A stretch of DNA of 64,000 bases from Theobroma cacao (lineage: Eukaryota > Streptophyta > Magnoliopsida > Malvales > Malvaceae), in NCBI RefSeq assembly GCF_000208745.1, contig NC_030853.1, forward strand, positions 25,233,442 through 25,297,441, read 5' to 3'. Both the position numbers and the translations under genes were made by a program. Shown one piece after another: positions 47,701-59,339 of the stretch (positions are counted from its first letter, which is position 1; each line of letters opens with the position of its first letter). A model generated the notes under the pieces. It saw only the letters and a list, made by a program, of their open reading frames with translations. It did no database searches and was not told where the DNA came from.

Positions 47701-50700
47701 CTCAATATATGTAAGACAATTGGAAAAGATATAAGGGGAATATTACCAAAAGAAGCATGTGATCATAGGTTCATAATCCATACCTCTGCTCACGCTCAAG
47801 GAAGGAAATTCCTAACAAGATCACTTTGGAATACACCCATGAGGCTGAGAAGCATGATAGAAATGTAGACATTAATTCAGGAGTAGAGGTTTCAATCAAT
47901 TTCTCAGAAGAGCTGGATATACGGGACTCAGCTATCATGATGCATCTTAAGACCAATTCAAAGTTGTTTTCATCAAGAGATTGATCCATTATTTGAGCCA
48001 CTCCAATCGCCTGCAACACAAAACGATTACATGTGGTAAAGGCAACAAAACTTTGGCTGCATTTTCACAAAGAGAGAAACCAAAACCTCTTCATAAGCAA
48101 GCAAGTCACTTTTACTTGAGAAAATCTGTTCAGAAATTATGCAGTTGTAAGTAGGATACTTGACAATCCCCAGATCCACCAGTAGGAATGCTGACAGATC
48201 CTGTTCTCCATTTAGGAAGAAAAGCCTCTGCGGCAAAAAACAAAATTTATTACATTTAATAGTTATAAACCATATGAAATATCACTGCAATATTGAAGGG
48301 CAGAATGGGAGTACACAGACCTCAGCACGCCAAAAAAGGGATTCAGCTTCTGAAGATATCCTAGTACAAATGTCAGTTCTCTCCAAAATCAAGTGTGGTA
48401 GAACAGGGCTGCAAATTAACCAAGGATAGGAAATCAGAATTAACACAAACAGTTGGACTTGCAAAATACATAAAATTGATGAATTTTTGTCATGAAATCA
48501 TATTACCATGATCCACCTTTATAGCAAGAAAGAAGAGACGCAATAAGATTTTGCTTTCTTGAACCACGATTACATTTCTGAAACCTCGACAGAATGCAGA
48601 GGATCATCAAAGGAACAAGTAAGAAACACATACTTCATGTCACAACTATAAAATAGCAGCTAAACTACAGGCCCATTAGACTGTTACTAAGAATTTCAGT
48701 ACAACAAATGACTGCTTACAACTACCAAATATGAGGAGCATCAACAACCAAATTAATTGGATGATTAAAATATATAATATAAGCCAACCATGCCCAGACT
48801 ATTAAAAACTTGTATTCTAGTATGAATATTTGATCTAAATGTGTTTATTCACTTATGCAAAATCACATGTCTATGTATTGTTACTGTACTAAACATAAAT
48901 AAAATGTTTGACCCGTATCTGTCCACACAGTAGATCTCTTAATGTGTAGTCATCGAAGGCCAATCCATCACTTTAGGAGCATAAACTATGGAATCAACCA
49001 AAATTAGAAAGACCCAACCAAAATGCTCCATTTACTACCTGTAGTACATTCTAACTTAAAAGTGCTTTAACTACAGGTGTTGACCTCAGATCATGCTTTT
49101 AAGTGATGATTAATGGTAAAATGACACCCTCAAGAACGAATAGAAATAAGATGGGATAAAGGCATGTGTTTTGGTGCCACATTATATCAAAGAAAACCTA
49201 AACAGTTATAAAATACAATGTGATCATAATAACTTATGTAAGAAAAGCCCAATTGTCTGCATTAGATTACACAGTTTAATTGATTTATATGCACAGAAGA
49301 CCTTAACATGTTCAAATTTCAATATCATACAGATACGGCTGGACCATTCACTATTCGTACTTTAGCTATGTAAAACTGTTGCTTCATATGTACAAAAACA
49401 AACACGACCAGATACAAAAGTTCCAGTGAAGAGTATTATCAAAGTGAAAATAAATTATTTAAAGAGAAGACAGTATTTGATTGCTCATGATCCAATAAGC
49501 GCTTTTAGCATTAGAAATTTAGTGGCATCATGTTCTTATAGATTCTATGCAGTAAAAGAAAAGGAAAGAATCAATAATAATTATATAGCTTGTGGTAGGG
49601 AACACCAGTTTTTTCTTTCTTCCTTTCCCATGAAACAATTGCATGGCTCACCTTTCTTATTTGCTTTATCAAAATATATAAAAAAAAATGCAAATATTGC
49701 TATCAACAACATCTACACATGATAACCCAAAAAGAGGGAAAAAAATTTCTAGTGAAATGTTAAGATAACCATACTCCCAAATATCTTGGCCTAAATCAAA
49801 TGACACTGACAAATATCATAATTACATTCCAAGCATGATAACACCATGCCAATGATCACTATAAATGCTTTTAAAGAGTATAGAAATGCCACACTGCCAC
49901 AAAGAACAAAAAGAAGATGACATAAAATGTCAAACCTTTTTAAGCGTACATAAAATGTCACGAAGCTCAGAAACAGTGAGCAGACTCAAAAGGTTCTTCA
50001 TGTCATCCTCAGGTAGTTCAGTTATATCTTCAAAGAGACATATATAGCCATTTGCTGCAATGTCACACAAATTATAAATTAGTCAAGGACTACAATTATC
50101 AAAATTTGGTAAAGAAGTTATAACTAATATATTTGCAATAAATTACCAGATAGCTCCTTGACAGCTTGTTGACAATTACATACTTCGGGGTACATAATGG
50201 TCGACAGTCGAAACCATGGTCCTGAATTGAAATCAGAATGATAATGAAACTTACTGGCCTTGGAAACAAATGAGAAAATATTGGACAAGACAAATTAGTA
50301 GATTAACCACTTCCTGTAGCACAATGTCAAAGACTCATTAATTATGAGTATCATACATAAGTACAAAATCCATACCAAAAGAATTTATCTTTATGGAAGC
50401 ATTAGTCTATATTTCTGTTTGAACGTGTTGAGTTTGGAGTAAATGTGTGCATGCATTTTGTATGTATATGCCATAGACCAAGCATGTATTAGGTGAACAT
50501 GATAGAATGCAATTTTGCATTTCAGCAACTAAGGAAACCACAAGGTCAGTCATAAAACTTTGCAGATTTCCTATTTTCCAGGTTTATGTTAGCAAGATGT
50601 GACTATAGTTTATGCTGGTCACATTTTTATTACAAAATGCTCCTCCTCATAGATGCAGAAGGAGAATAAAAAGAAGGAATGAAGTGAGATAGAACTATAT

Positions 50701-53700
50701 CAAAATATCACAGATAAATGTAGTTATGAGGACTCCAATTCTAACCATCTTTATGTTGGATAATTGTAGGGAGAACCCACCAACTAACTTGGGACTAGGG
50801 CCTAGTCAAGTTAAGTGCACACACCAGGCATTTCTGATGGCAAATAGCTGCTAAATAAGCAGAAATCAACTCAATATGGAAAAGAACCCCAGTAATGTTC
50901 AACGATTTTAGCCATTATACATCATCTATTCACATTAAAATGAACTCCTTAAAACTTAGTTAGCACAAAGTGAACAAGTGAGTTATAATAATCCAATGCA
51001 TAAAATCTTGAGTAGATCAATGTTCAAAGTAATGCAAGCAGCATATCCAATTTATAATTGAGCAACACATAATGATAAACAAGTGATGAAGATCCAGTGC
51101 CTAACAGCTTACATTGATCTAAGTTCAAGGTTTAGCAGCTAGTAGAGCCAATGTATAGGGACCAATAATGAAGAATGTAGCCATACATACAAGGATAAAT
51201 CAAAATTTGAATTTGGGGGGTTGTAAGGGGAAGATATTATAGAAACTTAATCTTGTAAATGAAAAACCTTTCCGCGTATAAAGCCGAACAAAAAGCCTCC
51301 GACTATCCTCTGATAATGAAGTGAATGATTCTGTCAACAGATGATATAGACATTAAAATCAAGTAGAACTTTAGATGACAGGAAGAAATGATAAACCAAG
51401 AATTTGAATCAGTACCAATGAATTTCTTTTCATCATCTGTGAAAAGGTGAGGGCTACTTCTTAGAACCTCCTGTAGTAACAGACAAAAGTTTTCCTGATA
51501 TTTTGTTGTATTAGGTGGGCGATTCTTTGCAAATTCAACTACTTGAAGAACTTTTTGCCACAAATGTTTGAACACCTCAAAATTATCGCATCCTTTTTCA
51601 CCATTTAATATCATGTTCTGACACACAATCTGAATTGGAACAGCATGAAGAGAACTTCTAGTAACAGCAATCACACATCCCTGCAAGAAGCTCTAATGTA
51701 AGATGAGGATAACTGGAATCTTGTCAGTTTCCATAATTTTACCAGATCTAAGAGTGTGACAAGTTAAGTGAAAATTTCTCAAGAGACAGAGGGAAAATAG
51801 AGCAAGTCTGATAATGTACAGTTAAACATTTTTGTTAAGTTAATTATATACTGCATATATCAAATATATAGCACTTTTCTTTTAGCTAGGTATACACAGC
51901 CTACTCAATGTTACTTAATCAAAATGTTTTAAAATAAGCAACACATATATTTGATACTTTAGAAGCATGTCATGGAAGTATTTTCTTTCCTATATTTAGA
52001 AGCCTGTGAGGATAAAATGTTGATAACATATGTGGAACTTTTAGAGAACAATGCAGTAACAGATACCAATATAGGGATGGGAGTAGGGATGATGATGACT
52101 TTGTAGACATTAATCTAGGATTCTTTCTCTCAAAAACAAAAAGGAGTCAACCTAGTTGATTGAGAACTTAGGCCCCGAGAGGAATATTTCTCTGGTGTGA
52201 CAGATTTAGCACTTAGGTCCAAGAGGAATCAAAATAAATGAGTGACAGAGTTTGTTTTATTCCTTATCACTCTTTTTATTAGTTTCTCTATTGTTCTTCA
52301 ATGATGCCAATAAACTTCTATGGCACAGTCCTCTCATTTTCCCCTGGACTTCCTTTGCCCATTGGTAGGTTGAGGCTTTCTACGCATGTTTGTTTGTTTG
52401 CATTATTTCCTTCGGTTCCCATTAAAGGAGCAATTTACTTAAGTTCTTTGCTTATTCTTTTTATAGTTCATAGAATACTGAAGATATATGAACATACATA
52501 CATAATAACAACCAAACAAAAAAGAAAAAGGTGAACATGTTTCTTTCCGGCTACATCACCTCAAAGGTCAAGCAGTACTTCTCAATTAGAGGAGATAAAT
52601 ACTGAGCTAGCTCTCGAGGGAGGTAACCAAGCACTTTACAGCATGCAGAACTTGCGGAAAGAACCTGATTTAAAAATAAAAACCAATTAGGATTAAATTT
52701 GGAATCAGTAGGTTTTTTTTTTCTCAAAAGGGTGAAAAAAAAAAGTTATGCAAAAGCAAAGCCGAAAGCAAGTGGACCTTGATAGCATTAGAATCGTTAA
52801 TATTATCAGGGTCCCTCAGAAGAGATATGCTCGCCCCAAGATTTAAGTACTTTACATCACTAAACTTACGGCCAACTATAAAAGTATCAATAGGCACCCC
52901 AGATATGTCATCTACAGTTTCATCCATAAGATGTCTAGGCTCCTCATTATCTGCAGACAATGCAGGCACATCAACCATAATTTTTGCTCTTCCATCACTG
53001 ATTGGATTTTCTGTTGAACCAGCCATGTCAATTTGTTTAACACTCTCCGTCTGTAGAAATCGTCTCCACTGATCATGGCTTTTTCCTTCACTTGGACTGA
53101 CTTTAGAGAATCCACAGGTGGCCTTCTCCTCAGAGTCACAAGGACTCTTATAAAGGTCACTAGTCAGCAACTTTTCTGATTCACTGGAAGAAACTTGAAC
53201 ATTTGATTGAGAACAACCAAAGTTTAACTGAAGAAGTGTCAGCTGTGTCAACTTCCGCTTAGTTCTTCTAGAAAGACATCCATCTGAATCCATTAATTCA
53301 CATATTAAAAGATCTAAAATGAAAGAAAATAAAAGAAAGTAATATCTTCTTAGCAACCCATATGTTATCTGATCAATAAGATTCACATGAAACAGAGTAC
53401 ATTTTGCAACCAAAGTACAATTACAGTCTAAGATGCAATGACAAGGACAGAGAACACTTTAATGTCATTCTATAATATAAAAATATAATCATGAGTTAGT
53501 AATCTATTGTCAAACATATTGTTTGTGTTTTTGTCTAAGCATAAAAAAGAAAATATACCTAGATGAGAATTGAGAATGCAATCTTCACCAGGAACTTTGT
53601 TCCCACACACAGGGCAGGTTACCCAATCAGAACTGGACATTTCAACCTTGCCTTTGGAACATTGGGTCTCAGCCAAGCTCCCATTTTTATCAGATGAGAG

Positions 53701-53903
53701 ATTCAAAGAGCCCTAAAAAAGTCAATCAAAGGGGACAAAAAACTTGTTTTCTTAAGTTTCTATGAGATAAAGAAGCAAATAAATGGAAAGAGAGGAGGGG
53801 GGTGGTTTACCTGGATTGGCGAAGAGAGAACGGATTGAAGACTGGGGAGAAAACGGCGCCGTTTGCCAATTAATCTGCTCAAACTTTCTCTTCCCGTTAG
53901 CAT
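44734..53903 (-). CDS. FAN1: Fanconi-associated nuclease 1 homologue
   Basis: Structure-specific 5'-flap/exonuclease for interstrand crosslink repair, nuclear. Fifteen exons: 53903-53811, 53712-53559, 53283-52778, 52664-52560, 51680-51416, 51330-51268, 50221-50147, 50054-49936, 48577-48507, 48408-48321, 48227-48087, 48010-47784, 47188-46915, 46796-46563 and 45180-44734; 953 aa. A UBZ4 zinc finger (about 66-87) has CPVC then HLDGC. A SAP-like region and the family motif LYTRKGPWFRLS follow. Next come TPR-like helices and the nuclease core with YYATEGGGWQGVHTESG. The C-terminal VRR-NUC domain has GMPDLLLW (Asp near 895) and LVEVKGP (Glu/Lys near 916), so PD-(D/E)xK catalytic residues are intact. 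Exon 3 has two in-frame acceptors, 53313 and 53283; I chose 53283 because it gives the normal H-x3-C spacing. An E2F-like site lies about 135 bases upstream. Confidence 0.94.
45783..46019. mobile_element. MITE-like inverted-repeat element in a FAN1 intron
   Basis: The left end GTTTTGTTTGGATTGAAGG with a purine tract (GGAAAGGGAGGGGAAGGG) faces a right end whose reverse complement reads CCTGCTTGGATTACAT with a matching pyrimidine tract (CCTTCGTTTCCTTTCACTC). GTTTGGATT/GCTTGGATT ends are common in plant MITEs. The whole could fold as one long imperfect hairpin. It lies in the intron 45181-46562. Confidence 0.5.
47409..47578. repeat. Degenerate ACT/CTG triplet repeat in a FAN1 intron
   Basis: About 170 bases built mainly from ACT, GCT and ACC triplets, all in one register (ACTACTACTACTATT and similar). 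Both strands have triplet ORFs (Leu-rich, Ser-rich or Val/Ala-rich), which are by-products of the repeat. It lies in the intron 47189-47783. Confidence 0.85.
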
Positions 53904-54898
53904 TTCTGTAGAATACTTGGGATTATTTTGTCCTACACATTTTAAAATCTGCCATTTACAAGTTCGACATCTCCATTTTCAAGCCCTACCTTCCCTCGTA
54001 AGCTTGGTGCTGAGAATTGAGTATTATATCCTCCTTCTCCCGCCAAGTCGGGGGCTGTTTCAATGTGGCGCAAGTTGATGATGTTGTGTTGCTGGCTCAT
54101 GCCAAAATGCTTCTCTGCCGTACGATGAAACTTGATGCGCTGGGATGAGATATGTTACTGTTACATCTACACCGCCAATATTATTATATTTTTGGTGTTA
54201 ATTTATTAATATAATGAGATGCAAAAGTATCTTACTCATCAACAATCTAATAATTGCTCACAAAAATAAAAGCCATAATGTTATTATCTTAATTATATAG
54301 TCAATCATCATATGGATCAACAATCTAATTATTATCTTTATTTATATAGTCAATTAATTGAAATTGCAAATAATTCTAATCATTAGAATATTCCTTTCAA
54401 GATTAACTTAAATACAAATGTAGTGACATAAAAATTGAACAAACTATAAGATAAAAGGTTGCATGGCATAGACAACAACCAAGGTATAACTACATTAATT
54501 TAATCTTTGAAGTCAAAATTAAGACATTATTTACAAGTAACTTCTTCGGTTTCACAAATAATAATGATAAATCTGTAAGCTTATATTTTTTTAAAGACAA
54601 ATTTTACTTATATCTCTTATGGTTTCAATTTTTCATATTTGTTTAATAAAATTATCAAAATACTTAGTCTATCTATTCATATTTAAAGATTTTTTTTGTA
54701 ATTTTAAAAGATAAAATTAAAAGTCTAACTTCTTGTAAGAATAGAAATTATTCATATAATATTTATTAGAAAAAAAATATATCCAGAATGTTTTAATTGA
54801 AAAAAAAAGAAACCACAAAATATCATGTAAACATAAACACGAAAAATGTAATTTATACTTTAAATTCTAATATGTACGTTTTACACAATCATTCATTA
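53904..54898. other. FAN1 promoter and PORR-gene 3' flank
   Basis: The right-hand PORR gene ends at 54899 and FAN1 starts at 53903, both on minus, so this region must supply the FAN1 promoter. From about 54180 on it is AT-rich, with no gene. Confidence 0.55.
54037..54046. promoter_or_regulatory. E2F-like site upstream of FAN1
   Basis: CTCCCGCCAA is one mismatch from the plant E2F consensus core TTTCCCGCCAA. It lies about 135 bases upstream of the FAN1 ATG. E2F sites are common before plant DNA replication and repair genes. No direct evidence of use. Confidence 0.4.
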
Positions 54899-56365
54899 TT
54901 ACCAAGGTTCTGAATCTCCACCCTCATCACCAGAATTCTTATAGGAAGCAAGGGAAACGTCAGCAGTCCAAAACTCCCCATTTCCCCCATTAAAAGACAA
55001 CTCATTACTTTCATTATTGTCATCATCAGAATCATAATCCAGGTCTGAATCTTCAGAGTCAAACAAATTCTCAAAACCATCATCATAACCATCATCGTAA
55101 TAAGCATCTTCATCATTTTCATTGTTGTCATAGTCACCAACAATGTTGGTGTTAATGCTAGCCTTCCTCCTTTCACGTCTCATCCTCTTTCCTTCTGCAA
55201 CTAATGCCATGAGTTGATCTCTTATCACCATGCTTTCATCTTTTTCTAAAAGTACACCTTTGTCATCAAACCCTTCCACTAAGAACACAGAATCCCTCAA
55301 CCCTTTCAAACTCACATAGAACAACTCCGGGTGCCTCACAATCATTGCCCTCAACTTATTTGGTAGCCCAAACTCTTTCCTGAAATGTGTCAAGTGGTCT
55401 ATTAATGTCCTCTTCTCAACCATCATCCCTAACACCTCTCTCACCACCCCACAAGCTCTCTTCTCAGCCTCAATGGATGGCTTCGCAAAGTCTTCTGCAG
55501 ATGTATTATAAGGACAAACATCAGGCAATTCATTAAACTTCATCAAAAACTCCCGATGACGTCTCTTTAAATTCAACCCTCTCCGAAGTCTGAGCTGCTT
55601 AAACTTCAAAGGCCTATCTACAATCAACCCGCGGTTCACTTGAGGAAACTTTAACGGAACAGCCAACTCAGGGTCCCAACTCACGAGCTCAAGCGCCCTA
55701 CCATACGAGGTATCTACAATCTTAAACTTATCTGGATGATCATTACAAAGACGGGACCTGAAATTCGGAGATAAACCAAGATGCGGACCAAGGTGAACAA
55801 GCTTAGACAAAAGAATACGTCGATGGGAGGAAAGCATGAGGAGTTTTTGTAACTTGTTTGCCAAGAAACCCGACATAGCTGACTTAAGGTTCAATTCTTG
55901 CAAAGCAAGAGATTGAGCAGCCGGGGTTAAACGAACACAGAGTTGGTATCCTGATTTAGTAGCATTAAGAGGAGTAGGCGGCATGGGGATAGTAAAGAGC
56001 TCGAAAATCGTGGGGTAACGATGGATCATGGAGAGGATGGAACGAGGCTTGTGGATGGAAAGGTAAGAGCGGCATTTGGAGAGAATATGGATCGGAATGA
56101 AGTGTTTTGGTTTGGAAAGCAACAGAGTTTTCAGCTTTTGGATAAAACGGATTTTGTTTTGTTTTACTACATGTTTGTCTAGTGAAGGACTACGAACGAT
56201 TTTGATGGAAGAACACGAAACTGAAATAGAGAAATTTCGGGGTTTATTACAAATGGTTTGATAGTTCTTTCTAGCTTTTCTAAGGGGAAAGCAAGATGGG
56301 CTTGCCGATGTTAGGAAGTTGGCGCTTAGCAAACTGTCTTTCTGGCAGGAGACAGAGAGCAACAT
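54899..56365 (-). CDS. PORR-domain organellar RNA-binding protein (WTF1/RPD1 family)
   Basis: Intronless, 488 aa. PORR proteins bind organelle group II introns and aid splicing in chloroplasts (WTF1) or mitochondria (WTF9). The N-terminus is Ser/basic-rich with few acids (MLLSVSCQKDSLLSANFLTS), fitting a transit peptide, but I cannot tell plastid from mitochondrion. The PORR domain covers about 70-400. Visible signatures are MIHRYPTIFELF, LHxG-like LVHLGPHLGLSPNFRSRL, HPDKFKIVD, LELVSWDPELAVP, RGLNLKRRHREFLMKFNELP, FRKEFGLPNKLRAMIVRHPE and LFYVSLKGLRDSVFLVEGF. The C-terminus (about 425-480) is an acidic Asp/Glu/Asn tract, seen in some family members. The start is the most upstream ATG in the frame. 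Single-exon structure is typical of the family. The exact orthologue is not resolved. Confidence 0.9.
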   Translation of the reverse strand: MLLSVSCQKDSLLSANFLTSASPSCFPLRKARKNYQTICNKPRNFSISVSCSSIKIVRSPSLDKHVVKQNKIRFIQKLKTLLLSKPKHFIPIHILSKCRSYLSIHKPRSILSMIHRYPTIFELFTIPMPPTPLNATKSGYQLCVRLTPAAQSLALQELNLKSAMSGFLANKLQKLLMLSSHRRILLSKLVHLGPHLGLSPNFRSRLCNDHPDKFKIVDTSYGRALELVSWDPELAVPLKFPQVNRGLIVDRPLKFKQLRLRRGLNLKRRHREFLMKFNELPDVCPYNTSAEDFAKPSIEAEKRACGVVREVLGMMVEKRTLIDHLTHFRKEFGLPNKLRAMIVRHPELFYVSLKGLRDSVFLVEGFDDKGVLLEKDESMVIRDQLMALVAEGKRMRRERRKASINTNIVGDYDNNENDEDAYYDDGYDDGFENLFDSEDSDLDYDSDDDNNESNELSFNGGNGEFWTADVSLASYKNSGDEGGDSEPW

Positions 56366-57100
56366 GGTCGGTCGTGTAATATGATCAGGATGCTAGTAAG
56401 CTGAAGTCAAAGCTATGGAAGAATAACTGAAATTCGTTCAGGCATAAAATCAAACATGTTGAGAGCACCGTGGTTGGCTCGGACAGGATAGCTGAACCAG
56501 GAATATTCCATCAGAGGGTATAGGAAATCAATGCTCGGGCAAAAAAAAATGTAAGCAAAAATCAGAAACGAATGACATGAGAATGGTTTAGCTCAGACAA
56601 ACCGAATATATCTAAGCGGAAAACACGGGCAAGTGAGAAGACAAGCAAATGAAAGTGCAAAGTAGGAAGTAGGAAAGCTACTTTGTCCACCCATTGACTG
56701 TCTTCCCTTGTTTTGACTCTTCTTTTTCGGCCGTTGGGCTTGGGGCCCTGCCCTCCTCATTTATTTATTTCTTGTTTATGAATTAGGCCCTAGTTTAAGA
56801 ACCTACTGTTTTTCTTATGTAAGAAAGATAAAATGAATATAAAATTCATAAATGTCATTAAATAAATAAAATTTCAAATGGTGAAATAATAATATAATTT
56901 ATGTGTTTTGCGATATATATTATTTTGAAAGGAAGTATTTATTTTCGATACTAATAGATTCAAAATGAATTAAAGTGAAATTTTAAAAATGTAAAAGTAA
57001 TTTATACTTTTTATATATATAAGGAGGAATTGAAAGGTATACATGGATTACATATTGCCTAGCAAACTACAAAAACTGCTATTACTCCAAAACTATTTGA
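56366..57100. other. PORR-gene promoter region
   Basis: Upstream flank of the PORR gene and downstream flank of the 57101 ORF. AT-rich from about 56810. No gene seen. Confidence 0.5.
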
Positions 57101-57316
57101 TTAAAGATTTACAGATTCCCTTGTGTCTGTGACATCTGCTGCAGTTCTTATGAGCTTACACCACTCAACATTTCCTTTTGAAGTACTGCAAAAAGCTTGA
57201 AGCTGCCCATCCATGCATTCTGATCCCAGGAGCCAAGACATGACTTTGTTCTGAGAGAATTTAGAAGGGTCATCAACTAACCTCAAATTCGACTCAGATT
57301 GCCTGCTGCCTGGAGC
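57101..57316 (-). other. Orphan terminal-exon-like ORF
   Basis: A minus-strand ORF of 71 codons plus TAG/TGA-type stop follows a good acceptor (TTTTTTCTGCAG, exon start 57316, phase 0). It reads APGSRQSESNLRLVDDPSKF, then SWLLGSECMDGQLQAFCS, and ends TRESVNL. Its composition is protein-like, but I do not recognise it and no other coding exon lies close by. A phase-0 donor inside the neighbouring gene (after 59715) could splice to it, giving an alternative C-terminus. It may also be a chance ORF. Confidence 0.35.
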
Positions 57317-59339
57317 CTGCAGAAAAAACAAAAAGAATGCATGTCTTTATTCAACCTGAAAACTACAGCAGTTGCAGAAATCTAAATTCTTTTGTGTATA
57401 ACATTCTTATCTCATACGCAGCTATTCTGTGATGGCAAAATTATCACAAGGTTCTGTGGCCACTTTCCTAGCATGCTGCTGATTAGTAGTGAGCATGCAT
57501 AAAATCATGGTTAACTGTTGAGAAAAAAGGTCTGAGCACAGAAAATAAGAAATGACTTGATTATTTTTTCTTAAAAAAAATAATGAATACCAGTTAAAAA
57601 CTTGATTGTTAGTTCTAATTGCATCACCTGACCAGTCCAGTCTTACGAAAAGAATATTATATTCACCTATCAAATTATTGCTGAATATCTTATGTTCTTT
57701 CATTTTTCATTCCCATCTTCCGGAGATGAGAAGAAGTAAATGGAATTAGAAGATAAAAATAAATAGACAGTGCTCCTTCATTTTTCATAGCAGCTTTATT
57801 CAAACTAGTTCTAACATCTATGTTACCCCTTGACTAAAATTTCCAATATCACTCCTGCTATGCTAAATAAGACCATGATTCAACAACAATCATTACAAAT
57901 CAGGTACTAAAAATTTAGCAGATCATGCTATTCACTAACAAGTAAAGAAAGTGCAGCAAGCAGATAGAAGTTTCTAAATCCACTAAGAATAACCAATAAT
58001 CCCAGGGACCCTTTGTTTCTTCATCAGCTGTTAAACATGGGAATGGGCAAATTTGCGTAAGTAACATAACAATACTTTGGCATTCTTCATTTCTAGTGTT
58101 ACAGGTATCTATTATGGGTTCAGAAGGAAAAATTGAAGGGGACTAAGTAACATTTTAAAACTTTTAACTGTTTCTTAGCGGAGGATATTTGCAGATATAA
58201 ACTGCACCACTTACTAGAAGGAAAAAACATGAAAAGTAAATTTACATATTTAATTAACAAAAGTATAGAGATGAGGACACATAACATGTTTCCTGAAAAA
58301 GTGTGACATATATGTTTTTAAAACACCTTTTTTTACCAATATAATAGCTGATATGAAGAAATAAGCAGTCAGACCATGATTTATTTTTGGTGAAAGCTGT
58401 CAGTCTTTTGTGTTTGTAAATGAATTCACCTAGTGTCTATATTGTTAAGTATAATTGGGAGTAGATTTGGCAATCTCATGAATTCATACATTATTAGTAG
58501 ATTTTTCTGCATAATGCCAATTTAGTGTATGCTCACATAACATATATCTATCACGATGATGAATGCATATTGAAAAAGGGCACTTCATCTGTATCAGAGA
58601 ACCAGAACATGTGATCTGATCTTTTTGGTTTCCCCTTTTGAATAGGGCTATAGAAATTGGTATCGGATCATATTAGGACAATGATTAAACAAAACAAGGC
58701 CAGATCATGAAGATGTAAAATATGATATTTTTGGATTACATGGGAAGTTCAAAATATAAAAGAAAGCATGCAACCAAAATATAAAAGAAACAAAGTGGAA
58801 AATTGCAAGAAATAATGAGATGTTGAAATCTAATACAGATGGTGAATATGCAAGGACCTTAGGGTCAATATCTTGCCAAAATGCAATGCCTACTCTGAGT
58901 GTACTGCTATGCTTATCAACACTACCTATCCATCCTCCTCTTTTTACCGTTTCCCCTCTTACTATCTCAAAGGAACAAGATCACTCGAGTGACCCCCGGA
59001 CATGAGAAGAATAATTACTTCAATCAGGAATACAAAGCAATTTTCTTTTCAATATAACCTAGATTTATAGAAATGATTTCAGGGTTGATTACTTTAGAAA
59101 GCTCTCAGAATACAACTAGCATATTCACAATTAGCCTAAATTATAGCAGGAAAATAAAGTAGAAAATGTACCTTGAATTTTGTAATCACTTTAATTAATG
59201 TTCATGACTTGGATATGCATCCACCAACTTAATCTTTAGTACCCTAATCTCTTTGCTAGAAAATTGTCATTATTGGCTTCATCATCGTCCTCAACATGTG
59301 CCATCAGTCTGCTTCTTTCATCCCTATCATTAGCGAGGT
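57317..59339. other. Non-coding stretch between the orphan exon and the small gene
   Basis: No ORF with coding character on the minus strand apart from a 93-codon ORF at 57422-57703 that has no supporting splice pair. This is either the 3' flank/3' UTR of the 59340-60756 gene or a long intron of an alternative transcript. Confidence 0.4.

Noticed and set aside
53284..53413. Longer 5' extension of FAN1 exon 3
   Set aside because: The ORF runs on upstream without interruption, but the sequence before 53313 reads as intron and joining it would destroy the zinc-finger spacing.
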